58,649 nt of DNA from Chloroflexota bacterium (GTDB taxonomy: Bacteria; Chloroflexota; UBA6077; JACCZL01), in NCBI GenBank assembly GCA_030447245.1, contig JAUJPG010000029.1:1-58649 (forward strand), read 5' to 3'. Positions 1 through 8,269 of the stretch are shown here, in pieces. The notes below the pieces were generated by a model, which saw nothing but the letters and a program-made list of their open reading frames with translations, did not search any database and was not told the DNA's origin. Made by a program: the position numbers and the translations under genes. Numbering within the stretch: position 1 is the stretch's first letter; each line of letters begins with the position of its first letter.

Positions 1-651
1 GACGACTTCCGCCCCATCGATCAGTTTCCGAACAGAGGGCGAATCGAGGGCGTGCTCCGAGTACGGCGGGACCGTGCCGTGTGCCGTGACGTCACGGCGT
101 GCGAGCAAGGCCAGCAACGCGTCTGTGGGGGCGCGGGGAACCACCAGTGCATCCAACGCGTGGGCATCCCCTAGTTCGCGCAAGGCCGCCATCCGCAACA
201 GCGTGTGCTCCTGACTGGACCGCGATGGGACCGCCACCCGATCCCGAATATCGAGATCTCGAAGGCTCCGAGCCTCGGTTCGGCTGCTCATCACGGCGAT
301 TGGCAGCTCCGCAACGCCGGCCAGCAGACGCGCCGCCACCCCACGCTCTCGACCCAGCAAGAACGCCGTCGGAGAGGCCGTGGCAATGTCGAGCCCTCCG
401 TGCGCAAGCGCGTCGTAGACGAGGTCGGGCTGCGCGATGGACTTCCATTCGACGGCCAGCCCCTGGACACGCCGTTCGATCAGTCGCTGCGATTGCATCA
501 CCAGCAGTGGGGCGTAACCGATCTCCGCTTGCATGTTGATGCGCAAGACTTGTCCCTGCACCGGCACCCGGCCAACCAGTCGAGCAGGCTGGCATGCAGT
601 CAGGAACGCCGCGACCGCGACGACAAGCGACAACCAGCCTAGACGCGCCAT
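1..651 (-). CDS. NitT/TauT-type ABC substrate-binding lipoprotein (3' end cut by window)
   Basis: Reading the minus strand from the ATG at 651 gives an open frame of 217 codons to the window edge. It begins with a short hydrophobic signal and a lipobox (LTAC, Cys20), so a secreted lipoprotein. The body (about residues 36-110) has the look of SsuA/THI5/NMT1-type periplasmic binding proteins: INMQAEIGYAPLLVMQ, then a stretch ending in DIATASPTAFLLGRERG. Such proteins feed nitrate, sulfonate, taurine or thiamine-precursor importers; the ligand cannot be told from this fragment. Cognate permease and ATPase genes, if any, would lie outside the window to the left. The gene is divergent from the aldolase at 827. 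Confidence 0.75.
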   Translation of the reverse strand, partial: MARLGWLSLVVAVAAFLTACQPARLVGRVPVQGQVLRINMQAEIGYAPLLVMQSQRLIERRVQGLAVEWKSIAQPDLVYDALAHGGLDIATASPTAFLLGRERGVAARLLAGVAELPIAVMSSRTEARSLRDLDIRDRVAVPSRSSQEHTLLRMAALRELGDAHALDALVVPRAPTDALLALLARRDVTAHGTVPPYSEHALDSPSVRKLIDGAEVV

Positions 652-766
652 GGTCCGTACCGTGACCTCGGGTCCTTCAGTGCGCTGCTGCCATGCTTCA
701 CCATCGTCTCTCTGACCGGGCAAACTCTAACGGAAGGCACGGCATCATCCAATTTCGAGGCACGGC

Positions 767-772
767 TATAAT
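767..772 (+). promoter_or_regulatory. -10 element (TATAAT) ahead of the aldolase gene
   Basis: A perfect TATAAT hexamer lies 54 bases before the ATG at 827. No convincing TTGACA-like -35 is seen 16-18 bases upstream. Confidence 0.4.
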
Positions 773-826
773 CGGGCCCGCCGCGGCCTCGAAGTCGGCC
801 CGGGCCACGCGGCACTGGAGGAACGA

Positions 827-1624
827 ATGCGTCCAAACACCACCAAGCGTCTGCTCAAGGAAGGCAAGCCGGCGGTCGGCACCTGGCTAAACCTGGGCAG
901 CCCGCTCGCAGCCGAATGGCTGGCCCACCTAGGCTGGGACTGGCTCAACATCGATCAGGAGCACGGCGCGATCGACGTGACGCTGACCCAGTCGCTCCTG
1001 CAAGCGATCAGCACGACCGACACGATCCCGCTCGTCCGCGTTCCCTGGGCCGATCCGCAGGCGATCAAGCGTGCCCTCGACGCGGGCGCCTATGGTCTCT
1101 TCATTCCCACGGTCGAGTCGCGCGACCAGGCCGCCCTCTGCGTTCGGGCCATGAAGTACCCACCGCTTGGGAAGCGTGGCCTGGGCGGGGCGAGGCGGCA
1201 ACTGTACGGGGGCGCCGACTACGTAGCCCACGCGAATGACGAGATTCTGGTGATCTTGATGATTGAGAGCGCCGAGGGCGTGAAGAACGCCCGCGATATC
1301 CTCTCGGTACCCGGCGTAGACGCCTGCTTCGTCGGACCAAACGACCTCTCCGCGTCGCTGGGCCTGAAGCCAAGCCTGAATCCGGACGACCCCGAGTACG
1401 ACCGGGCCCTTCAGACGATCTTCGACGCTTGTCAGCGGAACGGCGTCGCGCCGGGGATCCACACGCCGAACGCCGAGGCCGCCAATCGTCGCCTCGAGCA
1501 AGGCTGGCAGCTCATCGCGGTGTCTGGCGATGGAGGGCTAATGGCAGCGGAAGCCCAACTCCAACTCAGCGCAATCCACCGCGAGGGTCGCCTCGCGACG
1601 GCTGCGGCACAACCGGCGTACTAA
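827..1624 (+). CDS. HpcH/HpaI family aldolase
   Basis: 265 residues, the usual size of class II pyruvate aldolases of the HpcH/HpaI (citrate lyase beta-like) family, which cleave or form 2-keto-3-deoxy or 4-hydroxy-2-oxo acids with a divalent metal. Visible motifs: WLNIDQEHGAID near residue 43, PLVRVPW near 68, FIPTVES near 90, the arginine/glycine-rich PPLGKRGLGG near 112, and metal-ligand region MIESAEGVKN near 145 followed by FVGPNDLSASLG. The ATG at 827 is preceded by GGAGG at 813-817. It stands alone between two minus-strand genes. A second paralogue lies at 34918. The substrate is not predictable from sequence. Confidence 0.88.
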   Translation: MRPNTTKRLLKEGKPAVGTWLNLGSPLAAEWLAHLGWDWLNIDQEHGAIDVTLTQSLLQAISTTDTIPLVRVPWADPQAIKRALDAGAYGLFIPTVESRDQAALCVRAMKYPPLGKRGLGGARRQLYGGADYVAHANDEILVILMIESAEGVKNARDILSVPGVDACFVGPNDLSASLGLKPSLNPDDPEYDRALQTIFDACQRNGVAPGIHTPNAEAANRRLEQGWQLIAVSGDGGLMAAEAQLQLSAIHREGRLATAAAQPAY

Positions 1625-1644
1625 CCAGCCCTCCGATTCGCGAG

Positions 1645-2760
1645 CTACGGAAGGTCGCGCTCGGTCCACTCTAGCGGCGCGACATTCGCCCCGCCGACCC
1701 ACAACTCCCAGTGCAGGTGTGGACCTGTCGATAGGCCGCTGCTGCCGACCCGGGCGAACGGCTGGCCGCGCTCGACGATATCGCCGATCTGCGCATCGAC
1801 CGAAGATAGGTGTGCGTAAGTCGTGAAGACCCCGAGACCGTGGTCGAGGATCGCGACCCTCCCGCGAAGTCGGACTTCGTCGGTGAGGACCAGCCGACCG
1901 CGATTGGGCGCCCGCACCGGTGTCCCCGCCGCTGCGGCCAGATCGACTCCAGCGTGGTGACCCACGACCGGGCCGCCGTTATACGTACGGAGCGTCCCGA
2001 ATTCGGTGATCACCGATCCTTGCAGCGGCAGCAGGAAACGGCCTTCCCAAAGGCGGGGACGGGTGACCTTGGCGTAGTTCGGCGCCAGGCGGCGGTCCTC
2101 TTCGGCGCGTGCCTCGGGAGCGACAAGCGGGAGCAAGCTGGCCGAGACTTCGACGCGGTCGAGCGGAAAGTCGCCGGGCACTACGTGCACCGGTGCTTGC
2201 TGGTCGGCTCGATTCCCAAGCCGATCGGTTGCGTCGATCGCCACCGGCACCGTGCTCGGCGGAGCGTCGGGGCCGAAACCCACCACCGCCCAACCGAAGC
2301 CGTCAGCTGCCTGGAGCTCGAGCGGGCGATCGCCGAGCGTCGCGTGGATCGCGGCTGGCTCGTCTGAGCGCAGCCGTAGCAGCCAGGTCCCGCCTTGAGG
2401 CACCGGCTCGGGGCGTCCTTCGATCGTCAGCCGGGGCGGCGTGTTGTCCGAGCGCACAGCCGCGGTCGCCGTCGACCGGTTCCGTTGCCGCGATTCATCT
2501 TCGGCGACGACAACCACCTGATGATCGCCGTCCGGCAGCCCGGCAGTATCAACCACTAGCGGATTGCTGGCAAGGATCGGCCGTCCATCCAGCTGCGCCT
2601 CGACGATTCTTGCTCGCCCGCTCGGTTCGATCCGCACACCCACCGGTGTCTCGCCCCGCACCACGTCTTGAGGGACCGCCAGGACAACGGTCGGAGGCGT
2701 CGTGTTACTGACCCACCAGGTAGCGTACTCGAGTGTGCCGCTCCCCCAGGCGATCCCCAT
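1645..2760 (-). CDS. M23 family metallopeptidase with Ig-like region, membrane-anchored
   Basis: A cell-wall peptidase of the LytM/M23 zinc family. The C-terminal 130 residues hold the family motifs: HHAGVDLAAAAGTPV, a central YAHLSS, and GPHLHWELW. The region before it (about 25-230) is beta-rich and resembles bacterial Ig-like repeats. The first standard start is the ATG at 2760, but this falls inside a hydrophobic stretch and has no ribosome site. The frame stays open upstream to a TGA near 2865 and encodes LLVLLGALVIVMGIAWG, a good membrane anchor. A start at CTG 2832 or ATT 2835, behind AGGGG, would restore the anchor. Convergent with the aldolase gene. Confidence 0.88.
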   Translation of the reverse strand: MGIAWGSGTLEYATWWVSNTTPPTVVLAVPQDVVRGETPVGVRIEPSGRARIVEAQLDGRPILASNPLVVDTAGLPDGDHQVVVVAEDESRQRNRSTATAAVRSDNTPPRLTIEGRPEPVPQGGTWLLRLRSDEPAAIHATLGDRPLELQAADGFGWAVVGFGPDAPPSTVPVAIDATDRLGNRADQQAPVHVVPGDFPLDRVEVSASLLPLVAPEARAEEDRRLAPNYAKVTRPRLWEGRFLLPLQGSVITEFGTLRTYNGGPVVGHHAGVDLAAAAGTPVRAPNRGRLVLTDEVRLRGRVAILDHGLGVFTTYAHLSSVDAQIGDIVERGQPFARVGSSGLSTGPHLHWELWVGGANVAPLEWTERDLP

Positions 2761-3026
2761 GACAATGACAAGCGCACCAAGCAGGACCAGCAGGGGACCC
2801 TGCCAGTGGGTTCTTCGACTAGGCGATTCCAGAATATCCGGCCCCTGCCGTGCGTCGCGGTCTCACCGAGCTTGCTGCTCCAGGCGCGCATCCGCCCACG
2901 CCGCGATTCGGCATCATTCTACCACGCGCTACTCGCAGCGCAGATAGCCCCACGCGCCGCCGACTCGTGAACGTTGGCCCAACGACACGCCTGGATGCCA
3001 CCTGTTTGTCGCCCGCCGGCGGGCCA

Positions 3027-3035
3027 TGCTACGAT
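3027..3035 (+). promoter_or_regulatory. Extended -10 promoter of the riboflavin operon
   Basis: TGCTACGAT (extended -10 form TGnTAnnAT) ends 20 bases before the ribD start chosen here. It overlaps the alternative ATG at 3026, which argues against that start. No FMN riboswitch features are seen in the short leader. Confidence 0.45.
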
Positions 3036-3055
3036 CGGGGCGAGACACCGACTGT

Positions 3056-3907
3056 ATGGACAAGATGGCACGGGCCCTGCAGCTCGCGGCTCGAGCGCTC
3101 GGGACGACCAGCCCGAATCCGGCCGTCGGTGCCGTCCTCGTCCGTGATGGCTCGGTCGTCGGCGAGGGCTGGACCCAGCCCCCAGGCCATGACCACGCCG
3201 AAGTGGTAGCCCTGCAGCAGGCCGGAAAGCGCGCACGCGGCGCCGTTATGTACGTGACGCTGGAGCCGTGCGCTCATCAAGGGCGGACGCCTCCGTGCGC
3301 AGATGCGATCGTCGCGTCGGGCGTCGCGCAGGTCAACATCGCGACGCTGGATCCGAGCCCGTGGGTGAACGGCGCCGGGCGTGCCGTGCTGGACGCCGCG
3401 GGCATTCGGACGACGCTCGGCACACTCGAAAGCGAGGCCAGGCGCCTCAACGAGGGCTACTGGACCTGGATCACCCGTGGTCGTCCACTCGTGTCCGCCG
3501 TGTACCAGATGGGACTGGATGGGCTGATGATCGAGCCGGCCGCCGGGTGGATGCTAGACGAGGCCGCGCGCCGGGAGCTGGAGCAGCTCAAGACCCGTGC
3601 AGATCGCGCCCTCGTCGGCCTCGGCTCGTTGCGAAGCCACGATCCTGACCTGACCGGGCTCGGACGAGAGGGAGTGACCTCGTTGGTCGTCCAGTGCGGG
3701 GCCCGCGACCTGCGCCGCCTCCTGGACCAAGGTCTGGCCGACAAGCTCGTCGCGTTCGTCACCCCGAGAGTGCGGGCCGGTCAGACGATCGCGGGTGCCA
3801 CGTCGGCGACTGCCCGACCGGCCACCGTCCGCAATCTGAGCTACGAGCGATTCGGCGCGGACCTCCTGATCGTCGGGTACACTGGGACATGTTCACCGGT
3901 CTGGTAG
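3056..3907 (+). CDS. ribD: RibD: diaminohydroxyphosphoribosylaminopyrimidine deaminase with a shortened reductase domain
   Basis: Second and third steps of riboflavin synthesis. The deaminase half is intact: SPNPAVGAVLV near residue 19, zinc ligands in HAE (48-50) and PCAHQGRTPPC (71-81). The reductase half (about 142-277) is only some 135 residues against roughly 215 in typical RibD. It keeps RPLVSAVYQMGLDG and ALVGLGSLRSHDPDLT but lacks the usual Lys of the LKxAxSLDGK motif and jumps straight to the C-terminal LADKLVAFVTP part, so the central NADPH/substrate segment is missing. ATG 3056 is chosen because the upstream ATG 3026 sits in the -10. Overlaps ribE by 19 bases. Confidence 0.85.
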   Translation: MDKMARALQLAARALGTTSPNPAVGAVLVRDGSVVGEGWTQPPGHDHAEVVALQQAGKRARGAVMYVTLEPCAHQGRTPPCADAIVASGVAQVNIATLDPSPWVNGAGRAVLDAAGIRTTLGTLESEARRLNEGYWTWITRGRPLVSAVYQMGLDGLMIEPAAGWMLDEAARRELEQLKTRADRALVGLGSLRSHDPDLTGLGREGVTSLVVQCGARDLRRLLDQGLADKLVAFVTPRVRAGQTIAGATSATARPATVRNLSYERFGADLLIVGYTGTCSPVW

Positions 3908-4500
3908 AAGAAGTTGGGCGCGTCCGCGAACTGGTCAGCGAAGCGGGTGGGACACGGCTATCGATCTCCGCCCAGGTAGTCCGATTGGGACTCGCCCTCG
4001 GCGACAGTGTCGCGGTGGACGGCGCTTGCCTAACCATCGTCGAGCTGGAGCCCGATGGATTCCGGGTCGGGCTATCGCACGAGACGCGGCAGCGGACCCA
4101 CCTCGGGCACGTCCGAGCAGGTGACCCGCTCCATTTGGAGCGATCGGTCCAGGCCGGGGCGCGCCTCGGGGGGCACTACGTCCAGGGCCACGTCGACGGC
4201 GTCGGGCAGGTGGTCGAGACCCGTACGGAGGGCGACTCGCTGCGCATGTGGTTTTCATCACCGACCGAGTTGATGCGCTACATCGTTGTCAAGGGGTACA
4301 TTTGTGTGGACGGGGTTAGCCTGACCGTGACGGAGCGAGGGGATGGCCGCTTCGGCGTGGCGTTGGTAGCCTACACCAGGGGCGCGGTGTCGCTGCCGAG
4401 CAAGCCGGTTGGAGCGAGCGTGAACCTTGAAGTCGACGTGATTGCTAAGTACGTCGAGAGTCTACTGGAGGCGTCAGGTGAGCGCGATCGGCAAGGGTAG
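3889..4500 (+). CDS. ribE: Riboflavin synthase alpha chain
   Basis: Catalyses dismutation of two 6,7-dimethyl-8-ribityllumazines to riboflavin. The 203-residue protein begins with the diagnostic MFTGLVEEVG and shows two lumazine-binding repeats, the second starting around residue 96. LSHETRQRT lies near the end of the first repeat, and GGHYVQGHVDG near residue 92 is the family signature at the junction. Length is normal. It overlaps ribD upstream by 19 bases and ribBA downstream by 23 bases, so translation is probably coupled. Also called ribC in Bacillus nomenclature. Confidence 0.95.
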   Translation: MFTGLVEEVGRVRELVSEAGGTRLSISAQVVRLGLALGDSVAVDGACLTIVELEPDGFRVGLSHETRQRTHLGHVRAGDPLHLERSVQAGARLGGHYVQGHVDGVGQVVETRTEGDSLRMWFSSPTELMRYIVVKGYICVDGVSLTVTERGDGRFGVALVAYTRGAVSLPSKPVGASVNLEVDVIAKYVESLLEASGERDRQG

Positions 4501-5812
4501 ACCTTCCAGCCACGGCAAGCGTCCAGGCGACAGCATGCCCGCCGATCTTGAGCACTCGAACGGTACGGCTGCACAGATCCCCGCGGCCGTGACGACCGCG
4601 TTCTGCGACATCCCCGCGGCTATCGCCGACTTCAAGGTCGGCAAGATGGTTCTCATCGTCGACGACGAGGACCGCGAGAACGAGGGAGACCTCGCCATCG
4701 CGGCCGAGCACGTGACCGCCGGCGCAATCAACTTTATGGCGACCCACGGGCGTGGGCTCATCTGCATGCCGATGCTCGGCAAGCGCCTGGACGAGCTCCA
4801 GATTCCGTTGATGGTCATTCGCAACGTCCCGAACCAGGCAACCGCGTTCACCGTGCCAGTCGACGCCCAGAGAGGCGTCACGACCGGCATCTCCGCGCAT
4901 GACCGCTACCTCACGGTCAAGACCTTGATCGACCCGACCAGCACACCTGAAGACCTCGTCCGACCCGGCCACCTGTTCCCACTTCGCTACGCCGAAGGCG
5001 GCGTACTTCGACGCGCGGGCCACACTGAGGCCTCCGTGGACCTCGCCCGGCTAGCGGGCTTGTATCCCGCCTCGGTCATCTGCGAAGTCCTGAACGACGA
5101 CGGCACGATGGCGCGCCGCTCGGACCTGATTCGCTTCGCCGAGCGCCATGGCGTCAACATCTTCACCGTGGCTCAACTGGTCGAGTATCGCCGTCGGACC
5201 GAGAATCTGGTCCAATGTGTAGCCGAGGCAGCCGTGCCGACCGACCACGGCGAGTTCACCTGCTACGCCTACGAATCCGTCGTCACCAACCAGCATCACT
5301 TGGCGTTGGTCAAGGGAGACTTGCGGAGCGGGGACCCACCACTTGTTCGGATGCACTCCGAGTGTCTGACCGGCGATGTGTTCCGCTCGCGCCGCTGCGA
5401 CTGCGGTGACCAGCTCGAGATGGCACTGGAACAGATTGGCGCCGCAGGCCGCGGCGTCATCGTCTACATGCGAAGCCACGAGGGGCGCGGCATTGGCATC
5501 GTCAACAAGCTGCGGGCCTACAAGCTGCAGGAAGATGAAGGCCTCGATACTGTCGAGGCCAACATCCACCTTGGGTTTCCACCCGATTCGCGCGACTACG
5601 GCATCGGCGCGCAGATCTTGGTTGACCTCGGGCTGGAAAAGATACGCCTGCTCACCAACAATCCGAGCAAGCGGGCCGGCCTCCAAGGCTTCGGGTTGGA
5701 AGTCGTCGAGCGTGTACCACTCGTCGCCAGGTCAAACGATTCGAATCGCAACTACCTCCAGACCAAGCAGGCCAAGATGGGCCACCTGCTCGGGCCCAAT
5801 CCGGGCCGCTGA
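4478..5812 (+). CDS. ribBA: Bifunctional DHBP synthase / GTP cyclohydrolase II
   Basis: Supplies both riboflavin precursors: the N-terminal half makes 3,4-dihydroxy-2-butanone 4-phosphate from ribulose 5-phosphate, and the C-terminal half opens GTP. DHBP synthase motifs: [43 protein letters not shown] motifs: [11 protein letters not shown] with the zinc cysteines continuing in RRCDCGDQ, then SHEGRGIGI and [12 protein letters not shown]. The GTG at 4478 is chosen because GGAGG at 4467-4471 lies 6 bases before it; the frame also opens at ATG 4442 and ATG 4534. 444 residues, with a non-conserved N-terminal tail of about 40. Confidence 0.95.
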   Translation: MSAIGKGRPSSHGKRPGDSMPADLEHSNGTAAQIPAAVTTAFCDIPAAIADFKVGKMVLIVDDEDRENEGDLAIAAEHVTAGAINFMATHGRGLICMPMLGKRLDELQIPLMVIRNVPNQATAFTVPVDAQRGVTTGISAHDRYLTVKTLIDPTSTPEDLVRPGHLFPLRYAEGGVLRRAGHTEASVDLARLAGLYPASVICEVLNDDGTMARRSDLIRFAERHGVNIFTVAQLVEYRRRTENLVQCVAEAAVPTDHGEFTCYAYESVVTNQHHLALVKGDLRSGDPPLVRMHSECLTGDVFRSRRCDCGDQLEMALEQIGAAGRGVIVYMRSHEGRGIGIVNKLRAYKLQEDEGLDTVEANIHLGFPPDSRDYGIGAQILVDLGLEKIRLLTNNPSKRAGLQGFGLEVVERVPLVARSNDSNRNYLQTKQAKMGHLLGPNPGR

Positions 5813-5826
5813 CGAACGCGCGGAAG

Positions 5827-6306
5827 ATGGGGCGGGAGTTCCAGGGCGAACTGTTCGGCCGAGGGCGAAGCGTCGCGATTGTCGCCTCGCGGTTCAATGA
5901 GTTGGTTACGCGACGCCTGCTCGAGGGTGCGCAGGACGGTCTACGGCGTCATGGACTTGCAGAGGCTGACGTGGACCTGGCCTGGGTGCCAGGCTCGTTT
6001 GAGATTCCGCTGGCGGCACATCGCCTGGCGGTCAGCGGCCGGTACTCGGCGATCATCTGCCTTGGCACGGTCATCCGCGGTGAGACGAGCCATTACGACC
6101 AAGTGGCAGGTTGTGTGGCGTCTGGGATTGCACGCGTTGCCTTGGACACCGGGGTACCTACGATCTTCGGCGTGCTGACGACCGAGACGGTCGAACAGGC
6201 TCTGGACCGCGCCGGACTCAAGGCCGGCAATAAAGGGTATGAGGCGGCCGTGGCGGCAGTAGAGATGGCAAGCCTGCTCGAGCACATCGAAGGAGGAGGC
6301 GAGTAG
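5827..6306 (+). CDS. ribH: 6,7-dimethyl-8-ribityllumazine synthase
   Basis: Condenses the two RibBA/RibD products to the lumazine; 159 residues, normal length for this icosahedron- or pentamer-forming enzyme. Motifs: ASRFNELVT near residue 20, WVPGSFEIP near 53, the catalytic GETSHYD near 86, [10 protein letters not shown] and AGNKGYEAA near the end. Lies 14 bases after ribBA and closes the ribD-ribE-ribBA-ribH operon. Convergent with plsY, leaving only 13 bases between them. Confidence 0.96.
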   Translation: MGREFQGELFGRGRSVAIVASRFNELVTRRLLEGAQDGLRRHGLAEADVDLAWVPGSFEIPLAAHRLAVSGRYSAIICLGTVIRGETSHYDQVAGCVASGIARVALDTGVPTIFGVLTTETVEQALDRAGLKAGNKGYEAAVAAVEMASLLEHIEGGGE

Positions 6307-6319
6307 CCATAGCAGCCAG

Positions 6320-6934
6320 TCAAGCTTTCTGCCCGAGTTTGCGCTCGGTTCCATCCAGCAGCCGCCGAATGTTGTCGCGGTGGCTGATGACGATGAAGAG
6401 GGGAACCAGCAGGCCGTAGACCAGGAGGGCAGTCGAGTTGATGGACGACCACGACAGCCAGACGACCGCGATCCCAGCCCCGATCGTACCAAGGATCGAG
6501 CCAAGCGACACGTAACGGGTAAGTGCCACGGTAATTGGGCCGACCACAAGTGGAATCACCGCAACCCACGGCAGGATGACGGCGAGCCCCCCCATCGCCG
6601 TAACGACGCCACGCCCACCGCGCCAGCCAATGAATGGCGAGTAGCTGTGGCCAATCACCGCCGCGCCCGCAGCGATGACCTGCGGCCACGCCCCCTCATC
6701 GCCGAGCGCACGCGCGATGAGCACAGCGGCAGCACCCTTGGCGAAATCGCCGACCAGGACCAGCACTGCTGCGACCGGCCCGATGGCGCGAAGAGCGTTG
6801 GTCGCGCCAGTTTTCCGGCTGCCGACAGCCGTCAGGTCGACGCCGCGGCTGCGACCGATCATCGTTCCCGTCGGAATCGCCCCGAGCAGATAGCCGATCA
6901 CCCCGGACAGCGCTAGGACGAACGCCCATGGCAT
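6320..6934 (-). CDS. plsY: Glycerol-3-phosphate acyltransferase PlsY
   Basis: Membrane acyltransferase that transfers the acyl chain from acyl-phosphate to glycerol 3-phosphate, the first step of phospholipid synthesis. 204 residues with about six hydrophobic segments. Family motifs are clear: GAIPTGTMIGR near residue 18, GSRKTGATNALRAIG near 38, and HSYSPFIGWRGGRGVVTAMG near 95. The ATG at 6934 is preceded by GAGGAG with a 9-base spacer; the frame continues far upstream without coding character. It is divergent from gpsA, which makes its glycerol-3-phosphate substrate. Confidence 0.94.
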   Translation of the reverse strand: MPWAFVLALSGVIGYLLGAIPTGTMIGRSRGVDLTAVGSRKTGATNALRAIGPVAAVLVLVGDFAKGAAAVLIARALGDEGAWPQVIAAGAAVIGHSYSPFIGWRGGRGVVTAMGGLAVILPWVAVIPLVVGPITVALTRYVSLGSILGTIGAGIAVVWLSWSSINSTALLVYGLLVPLFIVISHRDNIRRLLDGTERKLGQKA

Positions 6935-7009
6935 CGGGCGCAACTCCTCGACAGGCGCCTCGGCGCAATGCCCGTCGCGCGGCGGGTGTGACACCGTACC
7001 GGTTCGTGC

Positions 7010-7015
7010 ATTATA
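7010..7015 (-). promoter_or_regulatory. -10 element (TATAAT) for plsY
   Basis: On the minus strand TATAAT reads from 7015 to 7010, about 75 bases ahead of the plsY ATG in the divergent plsY-gpsA gap. No good -35 is seen. Confidence 0.35.
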
Positions 7016-7073
7016 TCGGCGTGATCCTCCGTGCTCGACCCTTCCAGCCAAGCGAAGCCTCGAGCATGGTCCG

Positions 7074-8075
7074 TTGACGGCCGTCGCCGTGCTCAACGCC
7101 GGCGGCTGGGGCACAGCCTTGGCCACACTGCTTGGTCGGGCTGGCCACGACGTCCGTCTCTGGGCGCGCCGCCCTGAACTGGTGGCCGCCCTGAATCTCG
7201 CCCGCGAAAACACCCCATACCTACCTGGCGTTCGTCTCCCGAACACGGTTCGATCGACTGCAGACCTCGCCGAGGCGGTAACTGGATGCCAGGCCGCAAT
7301 TCTCGTTCCGATCTCGATCGGCATGCGTGACCTGGCCCGACAACTCGCGGCGTTGCTGCCGCCTGCAGCCGTTGTCGTGCACGGGACCAAGGGATTCGAG
7401 CCCGCCACCTGGCTCCGCGCGTCTCAAGTCATTGAGGACGAGTTGAGCCCCGTCCATCGCGGTCGCGTCGCAGCCTTGTCAGGACCAACTCATGCCGAGG
7501 AGGTTGGGCTGGGCATCCCGACCGCCGCCGTAGTCGCCTGCGGCGATCTGGACGTCGCCACCCGTCTCCAGCATCTCTTGAGCAGCCCGGCGTTCCGCGT
7601 GTACACGAACCCAGATATCATCGGGGTCGAACTGTGCGCGTCGGTGAAGAACGTCATCGCCCTAGCGGCCGGCATCGGCGATGGCCTAGGGGGCGGTGAC
7701 AATGCCAAGGCCGCACTCATGACCCGCAGTCTCGCCGAGTTGAGTCGCCTCGTGCTGGCCGCGGACGGGAGGGCGGACACCGTAGCCGGCCTGGCCGGCA
7801 TCGGCGATCTGATCGCGACCTGCACCAGCCGCCACAGTCGCAACAGGAGGGCTGGCGAACTGCTCGGTCGGGGTTGGACGGTTGATCAAGTCCTCGCCGA
7901 CGGACGGCAGGTCGTGGAGGGCCTGCCGGCAACGAAGGCGACTGTCGCGCTGGCCCACCGCTGGGACATTGAAATGCCAATCACCGCACAGGTTCACGCC
8001 GTGCTCTTCGAGGGCCGCGGCCCGGTCGAAGCCCTATCGGAGTTGATGTCGCGCGACCCGACGGCGGAACATTGA
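7074..8075 (+). CDS. gpsA: NAD(P)-dependent glycerol-3-phosphate dehydrogenase
   Basis: Reduces dihydroxyacetone phosphate to sn-glycerol 3-phosphate for lipid synthesis; the PlsY substrate. 333 residues. N-terminal Rossmann motif is NAGGWGTALATLL (usual GxGxWG with Asn at the first glycine position). Further family motifs: ALSGPTHAEEV near 140, the catalytic-lysine region ASVKNVIALAAGIGDGLG near 185, and GLAGIGDLIATCTS near 240. The apparent start is TTG 7074 without an obvious ribosome site. A four-codon frame (ATG 7066 to TGA 7077) overlaps the TTG and might couple initiation. Confidence 0.94.
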   Translation: MTAVAVLNAGGWGTALATLLGRAGHDVRLWARRPELVAALNLARENTPYLPGVRLPNTVRSTADLAEAVTGCQAAILVPISIGMRDLARQLAALLPPAAVVVHGTKGFEPATWLRASQVIEDELSPVHRGRVAALSGPTHAEEVGLGIPTAAVVACGDLDVATRLQHLLSSPAFRVYTNPDIIGVELCASVKNVIALAAGIGDGLGGGDNAKAALMTRSLAELSRLVLAADGRADTVAGLAGIGDLIATCTSRHSRNRRAGELLGRGWTVDQVLADGRQVVEGLPATKATVALAHRWDIEMPITAQVHAVLFEGRGPVEALSELMSRDPTAEH

Positions 8076-8117
8076 GCGGCCCGTCGAGCCCGCTCAGGAC
8101 GCGCGTTTAGCCAGGCC

Positions 8118-8126
8118 ACTGCTACA
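8118..8126 (+). promoter_or_regulatory. Extended -10 promoter for the NYN-domain gene
   Basis: TGCTACAAT, an extended -10, lies 143 bases before the ATG at 8270, which implies a leader of roughly 135 bases. No -35 hexamer is recognisable. Confidence 0.4.
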
Positions 8127-8269
8127 ATGACCCGACGCCGCATCGATCCGCCGGGCGCACCGGCATCGTTGCGCAACACGCGTGGATTCGAACAATAAAG
8201 GATTCGCCTCTCGATCTCTGTCCTTCGGTACGAGCCACCCGCCCAGCTCGACGCTCATGAGGGATCGCT

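Noticed and set aside
2892..3055. An FMN riboswitch ahead of the riboflavin operon
   Set aside because: The leader after the -10 is about 15 bases long and none of the conserved RFN blocks are visible further upstream.
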